This document shows, piece after piece, positions 42,425 to 50,617 of a stretch of DNA of 64,000 bases. How positions within the stretch are numbered: position 1 is the stretch's first letter; every line of letters starts with the position of its first letter. This DNA is from F23-B02 sp963625685 (lineage in GTDB: Bacteria > Bacillota > Clostridia > Oscillospirales > Oscillospiraceae): assembly GCA_963625685.1 (NCBI GenBank), contig CAVFTR010000001.1, forward strand, positions 186,001-250,000. Direction: 5' to 3'. The notes under the pieces were generated by a model. The model was not told where the DNA came from. It saw nothing but the letters and a program-made list of their open reading frames with translations, and did no database searches. Both the position numbers and the translations under genes were made by a program.

Positions 42425-43291
42425 ATGAAAACAACAAAAGCAAGCGAGTATGTCATCCAGTACGCGCTTATAGTTCTCGGCTCCGCGCTGTTCGCGGCGG
42501 GATTTCAGTTTTTCCTGTATCCCAACTCCATAATCGTCGGCGGCGTGAGCGGTATCGCGATGATCGTAAACTACCTGACGAAGCTTCCCGTCGGCGTTTT
42601 GACCATCGCCCTGAATATTCCGCTTTTCGTTATTGCGTGGAGGCATTTCGGAACGAAATTCATCGTCTCATCGCTTGTCGGAATGCTGCTGTCGTCGGTG
42701 CTCGTCGACCTTTTTGCGCTGCTCAACTACTGCCCGACGGACGATATGCTGCTTGCCTGCATCATCGGCGGCGCGGTAAAGGGCTTCGGCCTCGGCATCA
42801 TCTACTATGCAGGCACCACGACCGGCGGCACCGATATAGTCGCAAAATTCGTGCGCCTGAGGTTCCCGTATATAAACTTCGGAACGCTCCTCATGCTCAC
42901 GGACGCCGTCATAATCATCGTCTTTGCGGCGATCTTCAAGGAGATAGAGGGCGCGATGTACGCCGTTATATCCATGTTCGTGGTCTCCAAGGTCATAGAC
43001 CTCGTGCTCTACGGCATAGATAACTCCAATGTCTGCTATATCATAAGCGAGAAGAGCGAGCAGCTCGTGCAGGACATAACCGACCGGCTGCACCGCGGCG
43101 TGACCATCCTCGAGGGAGAGGGCGCGTATTCGCACCAGAACAAGCAGGTGCTTCTGTGCGTCGTCAAGCGCACTCAGATAGCCGATATCCGAAAAATAAT
43201 AAAGAACGTAGACGAAAACGCCTTCTTTATCATCACCGACGCCAAGAATGTTTTCGGCAAGGGCTTCGGTGATATCAGCGATAATCAGTAA
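42425..43291 (+). CDS. YitT family membrane protein
   Basis: A 288-residue protein with about five to six N-terminal transmembrane segments (YitT_membrane; FFLYPNSIIVGGVSGIAMIV and YYAGTTTGGTDIVAKFV are family hallmarks) and a C-terminal cytoplasmic DUF2179 domain (TILEGEGAYSHQNKQVLLCVV). Members are uncharacterised. TGAGGAGG precedes the ATG and it is probably cotranscribed with the topoisomerase genes. Confidence 0.92.
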   Translation: MKTTKASEYVIQYALIVLGSALFAAGFQFFLYPNSIIVGGVSGIAMIVNYLTKLPVGVLTIALNIPLFVIAWRHFGTKFIVSSLVGMLLSSVLVDLFALLNYCPTDDMLLACIIGGAVKGFGLGIIYYAGTTTGGTDIVAKFVRLRFPYINFGTLLMLTDAVIIIVFAAIFKEIEGAMYAVISMFVVSKVIDLVLYGIDNSNVCYIISEKSEQLVQDITDRLHRGVTILEGEGAYSHQNKQVLLCVVKRTQIADIRKIIKNVDENAFFIITDAKNVFGKGFGDISDNQ

Positions 43292-43317
43292 ATGCCGCGA
43301 AACAGGATAAATAGTGC

Positions 43318-43345
43318 TTGACAAATCCGAAAAGTGTGGTATTAT
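43318..43345 (+). promoter_or_regulatory. Promoter of tRNA-Gly
   Basis: TTGACA (43318-43323), 16 bp, TATTAT (43340-43345) with an extended -10 TG at 43337-43338. Confidence 0.8.
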
Positions 43346-43361
43346 TTATCTCGTTCCGTGC

Positions 43362-43437
43362 GCGGGCATAGCTCATCCGGTAGAGCGCCACCTTGCCAAG
43401 GTGGAGGTAGCGAGTTCGAGTCTCGTTGCCCGCTCCA
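43362..43437 (+). tRNA. tRNA-Gly (anticodon GCC)
   Basis: A 76-nt cloverleaf: acceptor GCGGGCA / TGCCCGC, D-arm with GCTC...GAGC, anticodon stem CCACC / GGTGG around TTGCCAA (GCC at positions 34-36), T-arm with GTTCGAGTC, discriminator T and encoded CCA. Confidence 0.96.
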
Positions 43438-43440
43438 TAT

Positions 43441-43472
43441 AAAAAGCCTCTGTCGTTTGACAGAGGCTTTTT
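43441..43472 (+). terminator. Intrinsic terminator of tRNA-Gly
   Basis: 14-bp perfect stem AAAAAGCCTCTGTC / GACAGAGGCTTTTT with a GTTT loop. Confidence 0.92.
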
Positions 43473-43503
43473 CGTATGTCGTATGTATGCAAAGTAAAAA
43501 GCA

Positions 43504-43535
43504 AAAATGCAGGCTTCAGATAAAGCCTGCATTTT
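43504..43535 (-). terminator. Intrinsic terminator of tRNA-Pro
   Basis: 13-bp perfect stem AAAATGCAGGCTT / AAGCCTGCATTTT, 6-nt loop, followed on the minus strand by a T-rich tract. Confidence 0.9.
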
Positions 43536-43537
43536 CA

Positions 43538-43613
43538 TGGTCGGAGTGGGGAGACTTGAACTCCCGGCCTCTTGGTCCCGAACCAAGCGCGCTACCAACT
43601 GCGCTACACCCCG
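43538..43613 (-). tRNA. tRNA-Pro (anticodon CGG)
   Basis: A 76-nt cloverleaf on the minus strand: acceptor CGGGGTG / CACTCCG (one G-U), anticodon stem CTTGG / CCAAG around TTCGGGA (CGG), T-loop GTTCAAGTC, discriminator A and encoded CCA. Confidence 0.96.
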
Positions 43614-43626
43614 AAACAGCTTTTAT

Positions 43627-43655
43627 ATTATAATAAGCAGAGCTCGACTTGTCAA
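43627..43655 (-). promoter_or_regulatory. Consensus promoter of tRNA-Pro
   Basis: On the minus strand a perfect TTGACA (43655-43650) and perfect TATAAT (43632-43627) with a 17-bp spacer, 14 bp before the mature 5' end. Confidence 0.92.
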
Positions 43656-43704
43656 GGATAATTTATCGCGTACCTCTCGCATATGCTTATCCGAGGTGAC
43701 AGGC

Positions 43705-44466
43705 ATGAGTAGGACGAAGCTTTACATATGCGCGGCGATATTCATTGCCCTGACCGCCGTGCGCCTTGCGTCGCCCGCGCTGGCAGACAGGATATCCGAA
43801 GGGATAAGCCGGGCGCTGTGCATGGAAAGGGAGCAGACCGAGGCGGCCGTCGAGCTCGGCAGGAGTCTCGCCGAGGGCGACGTGCTCGAAACGCTTCTGC
43901 GGCGCTTCGATAATGACGACGCGCAGGCCCGCCCGGCGGCAGCCCCCTCGCCGGAGCCGACACCCGAGCCGACTCCGGCGCCGCAGCCGACCGAGCATCC
44001 GGCCGTCGCGGCGTTTCTGGCCTCGCAGGCGGTATATTCGGACTATGCCGTGCCCGAGACCGTCAGCTACGAGCGGCCAGAGCTGCCATTTGAATACGCA
44101 AGTCCCGTTTCGGGCGTCAGCTCATCCGGCTTCGGATACCGCGTGCATCCGATAAAAAACGAGGTCAGATATCACTACGGCACGGACCTTGCCGCCGCCA
44201 CCGGGACGCCTATAAGCGCCTTTGCCGACGGTACGATCGTCGCGCAGGGGGATTCCGATTCCTTCGGGAAATACGTTATGATAGATCACGCCGGCGGATA
44301 CCGGACGCTGTACGCGCATTGCAGCGAGCTGTGCATGAGCTGCGGTGCTGTAAAAAAGGGCGACACTATAGCGCTCGTCGGTTCGACGGGAGCCGCGACG
44401 GGGCCGCATCTGCATTTTGAGCTTGAGCGCAGCGGGGTGTATCTGAACCCCGAATTTTATATATGA
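43705..44466 (+). CDS. M23/LytM-domain membrane protein, probable SpoIVFA-like partner of SpoIVFB
   Basis: A 253-residue protein: N-terminal signal anchor (about 6-27), a helical linker, a Pro/Glu/Thr-rich segment (PSPEPTPEPTPAPQPTE) and a C-terminal LytM domain with SGFGYRVHP, HYGTD (His and Asp zinc ligands) and GPHLHFEL. The zinc ligands look intact, so peptidase activity is possible. It overlaps the M50 protease gene by 4 bp; this M23-M50 pairing is that of spoIVFA-spoIVFB. GAGGTGAC precedes the ATG. Assignment to the sigma-K pathway is inference from context. Confidence 0.82.
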   Translation: MSRTKLYICAAIFIALTAVRLASPALADRISEGISRALCMEREQTEAAVELGRSLAEGDVLETLLRRFDNDDAQARPAAAPSPEPTPEPTPAPQPTEHPAVAAFLASQAVYSDYAVPETVSYERPELPFEYASPVSGVSSSGFGYRVHPIKNEVRYHYGTDLAAATGTPISAFADGTIVAQGDSDSFGKYVMIDHAGGYRTLYAHCSELCMSCGAVKKGDTIALVGSTGAATGPHLHFELERSGVYLNPEFYI

Positions 44467-45056
44467 TCCGCCGGTTTTCGCTCAGCCCCGGAGCGATATT
44501 GGTTTTGTCCTCCGTTTATTTTTTCGGCGGTGTGAAAGGCCTCGCCGCCGTGCTGCTCGCCGCAGCTGTCCACGAAGCGGGACACGCAGCGGCGATATTC
44601 ATTCTGGGAGGGCGCGTCAGGCAGCTTCGCTTTGACTCCTCGGGCCTGTGCATGTACGGCGCGGGAGCATATTCCGCAGCAGGCGAAGTGCTCGTGCTCC
44701 TTGCCGGTCCCGCGGCCGGGCTCGCGCTGGCGTATATCTGCGCTTTTCCCGGCAGAGCGGCGTCAAACGGCCTGCTGCTCAATACGGCCGGAGTGAGCCT
44801 TGCCCTGACGGCATACAATATGCTTCCGGCCCTGCCGCTCGACGGCGGGAGGGCGCTGCTGTGCGTCCTGAGCAGCCTTTTCGGCAGGAAAGCAGCGGAA
44901 AGCGTCATGTATTTTACGAGCGTCGCCGCGGGTATAGCTCTGGCCTGCGCAGGTCTGGCTCTTGGCTCCTCGCAGCTCGGGATGGCCTTTCTCGTATCGG
45001 CAGTGTGGCTGCTGATCGCGCAAACGGGTATTGTAAAAAGCATGAGCATGTTGTAA
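44463..45056 (+). CDS. spoIVFB: M50 site-2 protease, SpoIVFB-like
   Basis: A 197-residue polytopic intramembrane metalloprotease. H37-E38-x2-H41 (VHEAGH) and N119...D127 (YNMLPALPLDGG) form the zinc site; about five to six hydrophobic segments. SpoIVFB cleaves pro-sigma-K in the mother cell. The C-terminal CBS domain of the Bacillus protein is missing, giving a shorter protein. It is coupled to the M23 gene, and bofA is present at 37.0 kb, together suggesting a complete checkpoint. Confidence 0.82.
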   Translation: MIRRFSLSPGAILVLSSVYFFGGVKGLAAVLLAAAVHEAGHAAAIFILGGRVRQLRFDSSGLCMYGAGAYSAAGEVLVLLAGPAAGLALAYICAFPGRAASNGLLLNTAGVSLALTAYNMLPALPLDGGRALLCVLSSLFGRKAAESVMYFTSVAAGIALACAGLALGSSQLGMAFLVSAVWLLIAQTGIVKSMSML

Positions 45057-45100
45057 AATCAATACGTCTGACGGCAAGATAGATATATTTGGAGATACAT

Positions 45101-46936
45101 ATGGATAAGAGACTTGAACGCATACTGCCGAAGGTGCAGAAGCCCGCGCGCTATACCGGAGGCGAGTTTAACCAGATAATCAAAAACAGGGAAGAGGTCG
45201 AGCTCCGCCTTGCCTTCTGCTTTCCCGATACCTATGAGATAGGCATGTCGAATCTCGGCATGAGCATACTGTACTCGACCATGAACGAGCTCAGCTACGT
45301 CTGGTGCGAGCGCGTGTTTGCGCCCTGGGGGGATATGTACGGGCAGATGAAGCAAAACGGTATCCCGCTGTACGCCCTTGAAAGCGGCGACCCCATATCC
45401 GAGCACGACGTGCTGGCCTTCTCGATAGGCTACGAGATGGCCTATTCCACGGTGCTCGACATGATAGATATGGCGGGGCTCCCGATACGCAGCGCGGAAA
45501 GGCCGGAGCTCCTGCCGCTCGTGATAGCTGGCGGCACGGCGGCCCTCAACCCCGAGCCCATGGCCGATTTCATCGACATTTTCCTGCTTGGCGAGGGCGA
45601 GGAGATGAACAACGAGCTGCTCGCGCTCCTGCGCACGGCCAAGGCCGGGGGCTGGACAAAGCAGGCCTTTCTCGAGAAGGCTGCACAGATAGGCGGCGTG
45701 CTCGTACCGTCGTTCTACACGCCCGTTTTCGGCGGCGACGGCACGATAGATCACTTTGACGTTCACCCCGCCGCGCCCGAAAGGGTAACAAAGCGCGTTA
45801 TCACCGATATGGATGCCGTGCATTTTCCGCTTGCACCGATCGTTCCGTCTACAGAGGTCGTGCACGACAGAGTGAACGTCGAGCTCTTCCGCGGCTGCGT
45901 GCGCGGCTGCCGCTTCTGCCAGGCGGGGCATACCTACAGGCCGATAAGGGCCAAATCGCCGAAGCTGCTGGCAGAGCAGGGCAAGGCGCTGCTCAGAAAC
46001 ACCGGCTGTCAGGACATAACGCTGCTGTCTCTGAGTTCAAGCGACTACAGGTATCTCTCCGAGCTGTGCGACGAGCTTCTCGAATACTGTGAGTCCCGCA
46101 GCATCGGACTTTCTCTGCCCTCGCTGCGAGCCGACAACTTCTCCATAGACATCATGCACCGCATACAGAAAACGCGCAAAAGCGGTCTGACCTTCGCGCC
46201 AGAGGCGGGAAGTCAGCGCCTGCGCGACGCGATAAACAAAAACGTCAGGGAGGAGGACCTCCTGAACACCTGCCGCCTCGCCTTCGAGGGCGGCTGGAAC
46301 ACGATAAAGCTCTATTTCATGCTCGGCCTGCCTACTGAGACCGACGAGGACGTCCTGGGCATAGCGGAGCTTGCGAACCAGGTGCTGCACACATGGCGCC
46401 TTTACGCGAAGAACAAAAACCGGGGAGTTCGCATAACGGTATCCACGTCATGCTTTGTTCCGAAGCCGCACAGCCCCTTCCAGTGGGAAAAGCAGGTGAC
46501 CATGGACGAATACATCCGCAGGGTAAATCTCCTGCGCGAGAATATAAAAGCCAAAAACGTCGTTTATAACTGGCACGATCCGCAGACGAGCTATATCGAA
46601 GCGGCTCTTTCCAGAGGCGACAGGCGCATGGGCAGGGTGATCGAAAACGTCTGGCGCTCGGGCGGCAGGCTCGAGGCCTGGAGCGATTACTTTTCCTTTG
46701 AGCGCTGGATGAAGGCCTTTGACGATGCCGGAGCCGACCCCGCCTTCTACGCCCACCGCGAGCGCGAAAAGGATGAGGTCATGCCCTGGGATATAGTCGA
46801 TGTCGGCGTGCGCAGGGAGCATCTGTGGCATGAGCGCGAGCAGGCCTATGCCTCGGAGCTTTCGCCTGACTGCCGTAAGCAGTGCTCGGCCTGCGGCGCG
46901 GCCAAGCTCCTGAAGGGAGGAAAATGCGATGGATAA
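45101..46936 (+). CDS. B12-binding-type radical SAM protein (TIGR03960 family)
   Basis: A 611-residue uncharacterised radical SAM protein. The N-terminal half (to about 240) has a cobalamin-binding-like fold region (PDTYEIGMSNLGMSILY; AGGTAALNPEP; LGEGEEMNNEL), the radical SAM core has the Fe-S motif FRGCVRGCRFCQAG (CxxxCxxC), LPSLRADNF and GLTFAPEAGSQRLR; a Cys pair CSACGAAK ends the protein. Start: ATG at 45101 with TTGGAG upstream. It overlaps its usual partner, the DUF2344 gene, by 8 bp. Substrate unknown. Confidence 0.9.
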   Translation: MDKRLERILPKVQKPARYTGGEFNQIIKNREEVELRLAFCFPDTYEIGMSNLGMSILYSTMNELSYVWCERVFAPWGDMYGQMKQNGIPLYALESGDPISEHDVLAFSIGYEMAYSTVLDMIDMAGLPIRSAERPELLPLVIAGGTAALNPEPMADFIDIFLLGEGEEMNNELLALLRTAKAGGWTKQAFLEKAAQIGGVLVPSFYTPVFGGDGTIDHFDVHPAAPERVTKRVITDMDAVHFPLAPIVPSTEVVHDRVNVELFRGCVRGCRFCQAGHTYRPIRAKSPKLLAEQGKALLRNTGCQDITLLSLSSSDYRYLSELCDELLEYCESRSIGLSLPSLRADNFSIDIMHRIQKTRKSGLTFAPEAGSQRLRDAINKNVREEDLLNTCRLAFEGGWNTIKLYFMLGLPTETDEDVLGIAELANQVLHTWRLYAKNKNRGVRITVSTSCFVPKPHSPFQWEKQVTMDEYIRRVNLLRENIKAKNVVYNWHDPQTSYIEAALSRGDRRMGRVIENVWRSGGRLEAWSDYFSFERWMKAFDDAGADPAFYAHREREKDEVMPWDIVDVGVRREHLWHEREQAYASELSPDCRKQCSACGAAKLLKGGKCDG

Positions 46937-47588
46937 GTACAGGATGCTGTTTTCAAAAACCGGCAGAGCGATATACATTTCGCATCTTGACCTCATGCGC
47001 ACCGTGACGCGCGCCTTTATGCGGGCCGACTGCAGGCTCAAATACTCCGAGGGCTTCAACCCGCACCCGAGCATCTCCATAGCGCTGCCGCTTTCCGTCG
47101 GCTGCGAGAGCGTATGCGAGCTCATGGACTTCAAAATGCGCGAGGAGCTGCCCTGCGGGGAGATAAGGCAGCGTCTTGCCTCGCAGTTTCCCGAGGGGAT
47201 CGAGGTCCTTGACGTGTACGAAGCCGGGCGCAAGGTCAGGGAGATAAAATGGCTGCGCGTTTCGGGAGTATTTGAGTATGACGAGCGCGGCGCGGCCGCC
47301 ATGGCCGATAAGCTCAATGAGTTTTACGCGGCCGAGAGCATAGTCATAACAAAGAAAACCAAGCGCGGCGTAGGACAGAGCGATATCCGTCCTGCGATAA
47401 GGGAGATATCCTTCGCGCCGGACGCGGACGGCGTAAAAATGACGGCGCTCATCTCCGCACAGGAGCCGACGCTCAATCCCGAGCTCATCGCCGAGGCTCT
47501 GCGCCAGCTCCGGCCCGATATCGCGCCCGACTTTGCAAAATTCCGGCGTATTGAGATATTCGATGAAAACATGGCTGTTTTCCGCTGA
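46929..47588 (+). CDS. Radical SAM-linked DUF2344 protein (TIGR03936 family)
   Basis: A 219-residue protein with the family start RMLFSKTGRAIYISHLDLMRTVTRAFMRA and GFNPHPSISIALPLSVGCES. It nearly always accompanies or is fused to the TIGR03960 radical SAM protein, as here, and may present the substrate. In many Clostridia the pair precedes rng-rplU-rpmA; here rplS follows instead. GGAGG precedes the ATG. Confidence 0.9.
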   Translation: MDKYRMLFSKTGRAIYISHLDLMRTVTRAFMRADCRLKYSEGFNPHPSISIALPLSVGCESVCELMDFKMREELPCGEIRQRLASQFPEGIEVLDVYEAGRKVREIKWLRVSGVFEYDERGAAAMADKLNEFYAAESIVITKKTKRGVGQSDIRPAIREISFAPDADGVKMTALISAQEPTLNPELIAEALRQLRPDIAPDFAKFRRIEIFDENMAVFR

Positions 47589-47594
47589 AAAAGC

Positions 47595-47623
47595 TTGCAT
47601 TTTCAGCGTCCTTGTGATAATAT
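47595..47623 (+). promoter_or_regulatory. Promoter of rplS
   Basis: TTGCAT (47595-47600), 17 bp, TAATAT (47618-47623) with an extended -10 TG at 47615-47616, just after the DUF2344 stop. Confidence 0.7.
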
Positions 47624-47626
47624 ACC

Positions 47627-47710
47627 ATAGCTTGCGTGCATCGCAGGCTATCAAGCGGTCCTCTGCCGAGACCGAAAGGGAGCCCTCCGGCACGAACGCC
47701 TAAAGTAAAG
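47627..47710 (+). promoter_or_regulatory. Candidate ribosomal protein L19 leader
   Basis: The untranslated leader folds into ATAGCTTGC (47627-47635) / GCAGGCTAT (47643-47651), then CGGTC (47656-47660) / GACCG (47670-47674), with TGCCG in that second loop able to pair with CGGCA at 47688-47692. An L19 leader that senses bL19 is described in Bacillota; position and folding fit, but I could not compare it with the family model. Confidence 0.5.
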
Positions 47711-47723
47711 GAAGGATTAGACT

Positions 47724-48065
47724 ATGGATCTGATCAAAATTCTCAGCGAGCAGTACATGAAGCCCGAGCTGCCCGAGCTCAACGTCGGCGATACCGTCCG
47801 TATCACCGTTCGCGTAAAAGAAGGCAGCCGTGAGCGCAACCAGGCTTTTGAAGGCACCATCATCGCCAAAAAGCATGGCGGCATCAACGAGACCATCACC
47901 GTCCGCCGCATCTCCTACGGTGTCGGCTGCGAGAAGGTCTTCCCCGTACACTCTCCCTCCATCGTCTCCGTAGAGACAGTCCGCCGCGGCAAGGTCCGCA
48001 GAGCAAAGCTGTACTACCTGCGTGAGCGCGTCGGTAAGAGAGCGAAGGTCAAGGAGCGCCTGTAA
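47724..48065 (+). CDS. rplS: 50S ribosomal protein bL19
   Basis: A 113-residue protein at the 30S-50S interface: GDTVRITVRVKEGSRER, FEGTIIAKKHGG, TVRRISYGVGCEKVFPVHSPSI and the C-terminal RAKLYYLRERVGKRAKVKE. All nine Ile codons are ATC or ATT, unlike most genes here. It has its own promoter, leader and terminator. Confidence 0.98.
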   Translation: MDLIKILSEQYMKPELPELNVGDTVRITVRVKEGSRERNQAFEGTIIAKKHGGINETITVRRISYGVGCEKVFPVHSPSIVSVETVRRGKVRRAKLYYLRERVGKRAKVKERL

Positions 48066-48088
48066 GCGCCGGACCTGTTTATCGGTTC

Positions 48089-48116
48089 AAAAAAAGCGGC
48101 GTATGCCGCTTTTTTT
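48089..48116 (+). terminator. Intrinsic terminator of rplS
   Basis: AAAAAAAGCGGC / GCCGCTTTTTTT with a GTAT loop; perfect 12-bp stem and T7. Confidence 0.93.
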
Positions 48117-48117
48117 G

Positions 48118-48147
48118 TTGCCTTAGTATTGCATTATCGTGTATAAT
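48118..48147 (+). promoter_or_regulatory. Promoter of lepB and the downstream unit
   Basis: TTGCCT (48118-48123), 18 bp, TATAAT (48142-48147). The -35 box abuts the T-run of the rplS terminator. Confidence 0.65.
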
Positions 48148-48189
48148 GTATTGATAAGCTCTATAAACTCAGCAAGAGGTAATTTGAAA

Positions 48190-48771
48190 ATGAAAAAAGC
48201 CAAAGATAAGGTCAAAAAGCCCGAAGCCGCGAAGACCGAGACGACAACGAGGGGCGAGATATACGACTGGATGCAGAGCCTTGTGTTCGCGCTGATCATC
48301 TGCATAGTCGTATTCGTGTTTTTCTTCCGCGTAGTCGACGTGAGCGGAGACTCGATGAATCCGACGCTCACAAACGGGGACAAGCTCATCGTGTCCGACG
48401 TCTTCTATAAGCCGAAGCAGGGCGATATAATCATTTTCCGCAAGGACGACTACAAGCCCGAGGCGCTCGTAAAGCGCGTCATCGCGACCGAGGGTCAGAC
48501 TGTGGAGATCGACTTTGACCGCGGCCGCGTATATGTCGACGGCGAGCTGCTCGACGAGCCGTACATTGCCGAGCCTACCTATAATCAGCTCGACTTCCAG
48601 GGCCCGCAGACGGTGCCCTCCGGCTGCGTGTTCGTCATGGGAGATAACCGCAACGCCTCGTCCGACAGCCGCAGAGCGGAGATCGGCATGGTAGACGAGC
48701 GCCTTATAGTTGGCAAGGTGCTGCTGCGCGTGTTCCCGCTCGACGCCATAGGCGTCCCCGACGGTGAGTGA
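48190..48771 (+). CDS. lepB: Signal peptidase I
   Basis: Cleaves signal peptides on the outer face of the membrane. The 193-residue protein has a Lys-rich tail, one transmembrane span (about 30-47), catalytic Ser55 in VSGDSMNPTL, Lys95 in LVKRVIATEG, and the box E motif MGDNRNASSDSR. The ATG at 48190 with AAGAGG upstream is preferred over an in-frame start 17 codons earlier. It heads lepB-rbgA-rnhB-yraN. Confidence 0.95.
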   Translation: MKKAKDKVKKPEAAKTETTTRGEIYDWMQSLVFALIICIVVFVFFFRVVDVSGDSMNPTLTNGDKLIVSDVFYKPKQGDIIIFRKDDYKPEALVKRVIATEGQTVEIDFDRGRVYVDGELLDEPYIAEPTYNQLDFQGPQTVPSGCVFVMGDNRNASSDSRRAEIGMVDERLIVGKVLLRVFPLDAIGVPDGE

Positions 48772-48772
48772 T

Positions 48773-49642
48773 ATGGGCGGCACAAGCTACGAAAAAATGA
48801 ATATCCAGTGGTTCCCCGGTCACATGACCAAGGCTCAGCGAATGATAGAGGACAGTATAAGGCAGTGCGACGCCGTGTGCGAGCTCCTTGACGCGAGAAT
48901 ACCGCGCTCGAGCCGCAACCCGGATATAGACCGCCTCGCGGCGGGGAAGCCGAGGCTCATCATTTTAAATCGCTGCGATCTTGCAGACCCGGAGATCACG
49001 GCGCTCTGGCGCGAGTATTTTGGCTCCTGCGGCATAAGGATGCTTGAGACCGACGCGAAATCGGGCAGGGGAGTAAGCGGCTTCGTGCCAGCCCTGCGCG
49101 AGCTTTTGAAGGATAAGATAGCCGACTACGCGGCAAAGGGACAGGTAAGCCGCCCGATGCGCGTCATGATCCTCGGCATACCGAACGTCGGAAAATCAAC
49201 ATTCATAAACAAGGTAGCGCGCCGTAAGGCCGCCATAGCCGGAGATAAGCCCGGCGTTACCCGCGGCAAGCAGTGGATAAATATCGATAAGGGCCTCGAT
49301 CTGCTGGACACTCCGGGCATACTCTGGCCGAAGTTCGATTCGCAGGAGGTCGGCGAGCTGCTCGCCATAACAAACGCCATAAAGGCCGACGTCGTGGATA
49401 AGGAGACGCTCGCGGCAAACTTCATGCTGCGGCTTCGTGAAATGTATCCCGAGGCGCTCGCCGCGCGCTATAAGCTCGAGCCCGACCCCGAGGCAAACGG
49501 CTTTGAGCTTCTTGAGGCGGCCGCGAAGAAGCGCGGCTTTCTCGTTTCAAGAGGCGAATACGATATTGAGCGCATGGCAAACACCCTGCTCGGCGAGTAC
49601 CACGACGGAAAGCTCGGCAGGATAAGTCTGGAGAAGCCGTGA
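48773..49642 (+). CDS. rbgA: Ribosome biogenesis GTPase RbgA (YlqF)
   Basis: A 289-residue circularly permuted GTPase needed for late 50S assembly. The G motifs appear in permuted order: LNRCDLAD (G4), then GIPNVGKSTF (G1), PGVTRGKQW (G2) and DTPGILWP (G3), followed by the ANTAR-like C-terminal domain. ATG at 48773 follows the lepB stop by 1 bp; a GTG at 48764 is in frame. rnhB starts on its stop, the ylqF-rnhB order of Bacillus. Confidence 0.95.
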   Translation: MGGTSYEKMNIQWFPGHMTKAQRMIEDSIRQCDAVCELLDARIPRSSRNPDIDRLAAGKPRLIILNRCDLADPEITALWREYFGSCGIRMLETDAKSGRGVSGFVPALRELLKDKIADYAAKGQVSRPMRVMILGIPNVGKSTFINKVARRKAAIAGDKPGVTRGKQWINIDKGLDLLDTPGILWPKFDSQEVGELLAITNAIKADVVDKETLAANFMLRLREMYPEALAARYKLEPDPEANGFELLEAAAKKRGFLVSRGEYDIERMANTLLGEYHDGKLGRISLEKP

Positions 49643-50241
49643 TGAGCGATCTGTGGAAGCTTGAAAACGAGATATACGACAGCGGCGTCAGCCCCGTCTG
49701 CGGCGTCGACGAGGCCGGGCGCGGACCGCTTGCAGGTCCCGTGTGCGCCGCGGCGGTCATCCTGCCGCGCGGGCTTGAGATAGAAGGCCTCAACGACTCG
49801 AAAAAGCTCACGGAGAAAAAGCGCGATAAGCTTTTTGACATCATCTGCGCCGAGGCCGTGAGCTATGGCATCGCGTTTGCGGATGTTGCGGAGATCGAAG
49901 AGATGAATATCTTAAACGCGGCTATGCTCGCGATGAACAGAGCGATAGAAAAGCTGTCGGTAAAGCCGGCGCTCGCTCTTATCGACGGAAACCGCGATTC
50001 GGCCATTGATATGCCGAGCCGCTGCGTCATAAAGGGCGACGCGACCTGCGCCGATATCGCCGCGGCGTCGATACTTGCAAAGGTCACGCGAGACAGATAC
50101 ATGCTCGAAATGGCGGAAAAGTATCCCGGGTATCACTTTGAAAAGCACAAGGGCTACGGCACGAAGCTTCATTACGAGGCTCTGCGCGAGTACGGCCCCT
50201 GCGAGATACACCGTCCGGGCTTTTTGAGGAAGATGCACTGA
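49642..50241 (+). CDS. rnhB: Ribonuclease HII
   Basis: Removes ribonucleotides and RNA primers from DNA. The 199-residue protein has CGVDEAGRGPLAGPV (first catalytic Asp-Glu), LNDSKKL, the Asp of LALIDGN, and KGDATCADIAAASILAKVTRD with its acidic residue. It overlaps rbgA by 1 bp at TGATG and yraN likewise. Confidence 0.97.
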   Translation: MSDLWKLENEIYDSGVSPVCGVDEAGRGPLAGPVCAAAVILPRGLEIEGLNDSKKLTEKKRDKLFDIICAEAVSYGIAFADVAEIEEMNILNAAMLAMNRAIEKLSVKPALALIDGNRDSAIDMPSRCVIKGDATCADIAAASILAKVTRDRYMLEMAEKYPGYHFEKHKGYGTKLHYEALREYGPCEIHRPGFLRKMH

Positions 50242-50600
50242 TGACGGGAGAAAAACTCGGCGCCTTCGGAGAGCGCAAGGCCGCAAATTACCTGCGCCTG
50301 CACGGCTACAGGATAATAGATACCAACTGCCGCTACAGGCAGGGCGAGATAGATATAATCGCGAGAAAGCACGGTTACATAGTCTTTGTCGAGGTGAAGC
50401 TCAGAAAGAACAGCGCCTACGGCGAGGCCCGGGAGTTCGTAACGGCGGCAAAACAGCAGCGCGTCGCCGCCGCGGCGCAGCTGTGGCTCCAGACTCACGA
50501 GAGCGAGCTTCAGCCGCGCTTTGACGTTATCGAGATATATGCCCCCGAGGGAGTAAACTCCAAAAAGCTTACGATAAATCACATAGAAAACGCATTCTGA
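50241..50600 (+). CDS. YraN family endonuclease-fold protein (UPF0102)
   Basis: A 119-residue restriction-endonuclease-fold protein: GAFGERKAANYLRLHGY, the metal-binding GEIDIIARK and VFVEVKLRKN (Asp and Glu-x-Lys). Function of the family is not settled. It starts on the rnhB stop, the usual rnhB-yraN coupling. Confidence 0.95.
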   Translation: MTGEKLGAFGERKAANYLRLHGYRIIDTNCRYRQGEIDIIARKHGYIVFVEVKLRKNSAYGEAREFVTAAKQQRVAAAAQLWLQTHESELQPRFDVIEIYAPEGVNSKKLTINHIENAF

Positions 50601-50617
50601 TCGGAAAGGAGCCCCCA

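Noticed and set aside
43918..44009. Pro/Glu/Thr-rich repeat in the M23 gene as a DNA tandem repeat
   Set aside because: It is a short coding linker with varied codons, not a distinct repeat element.
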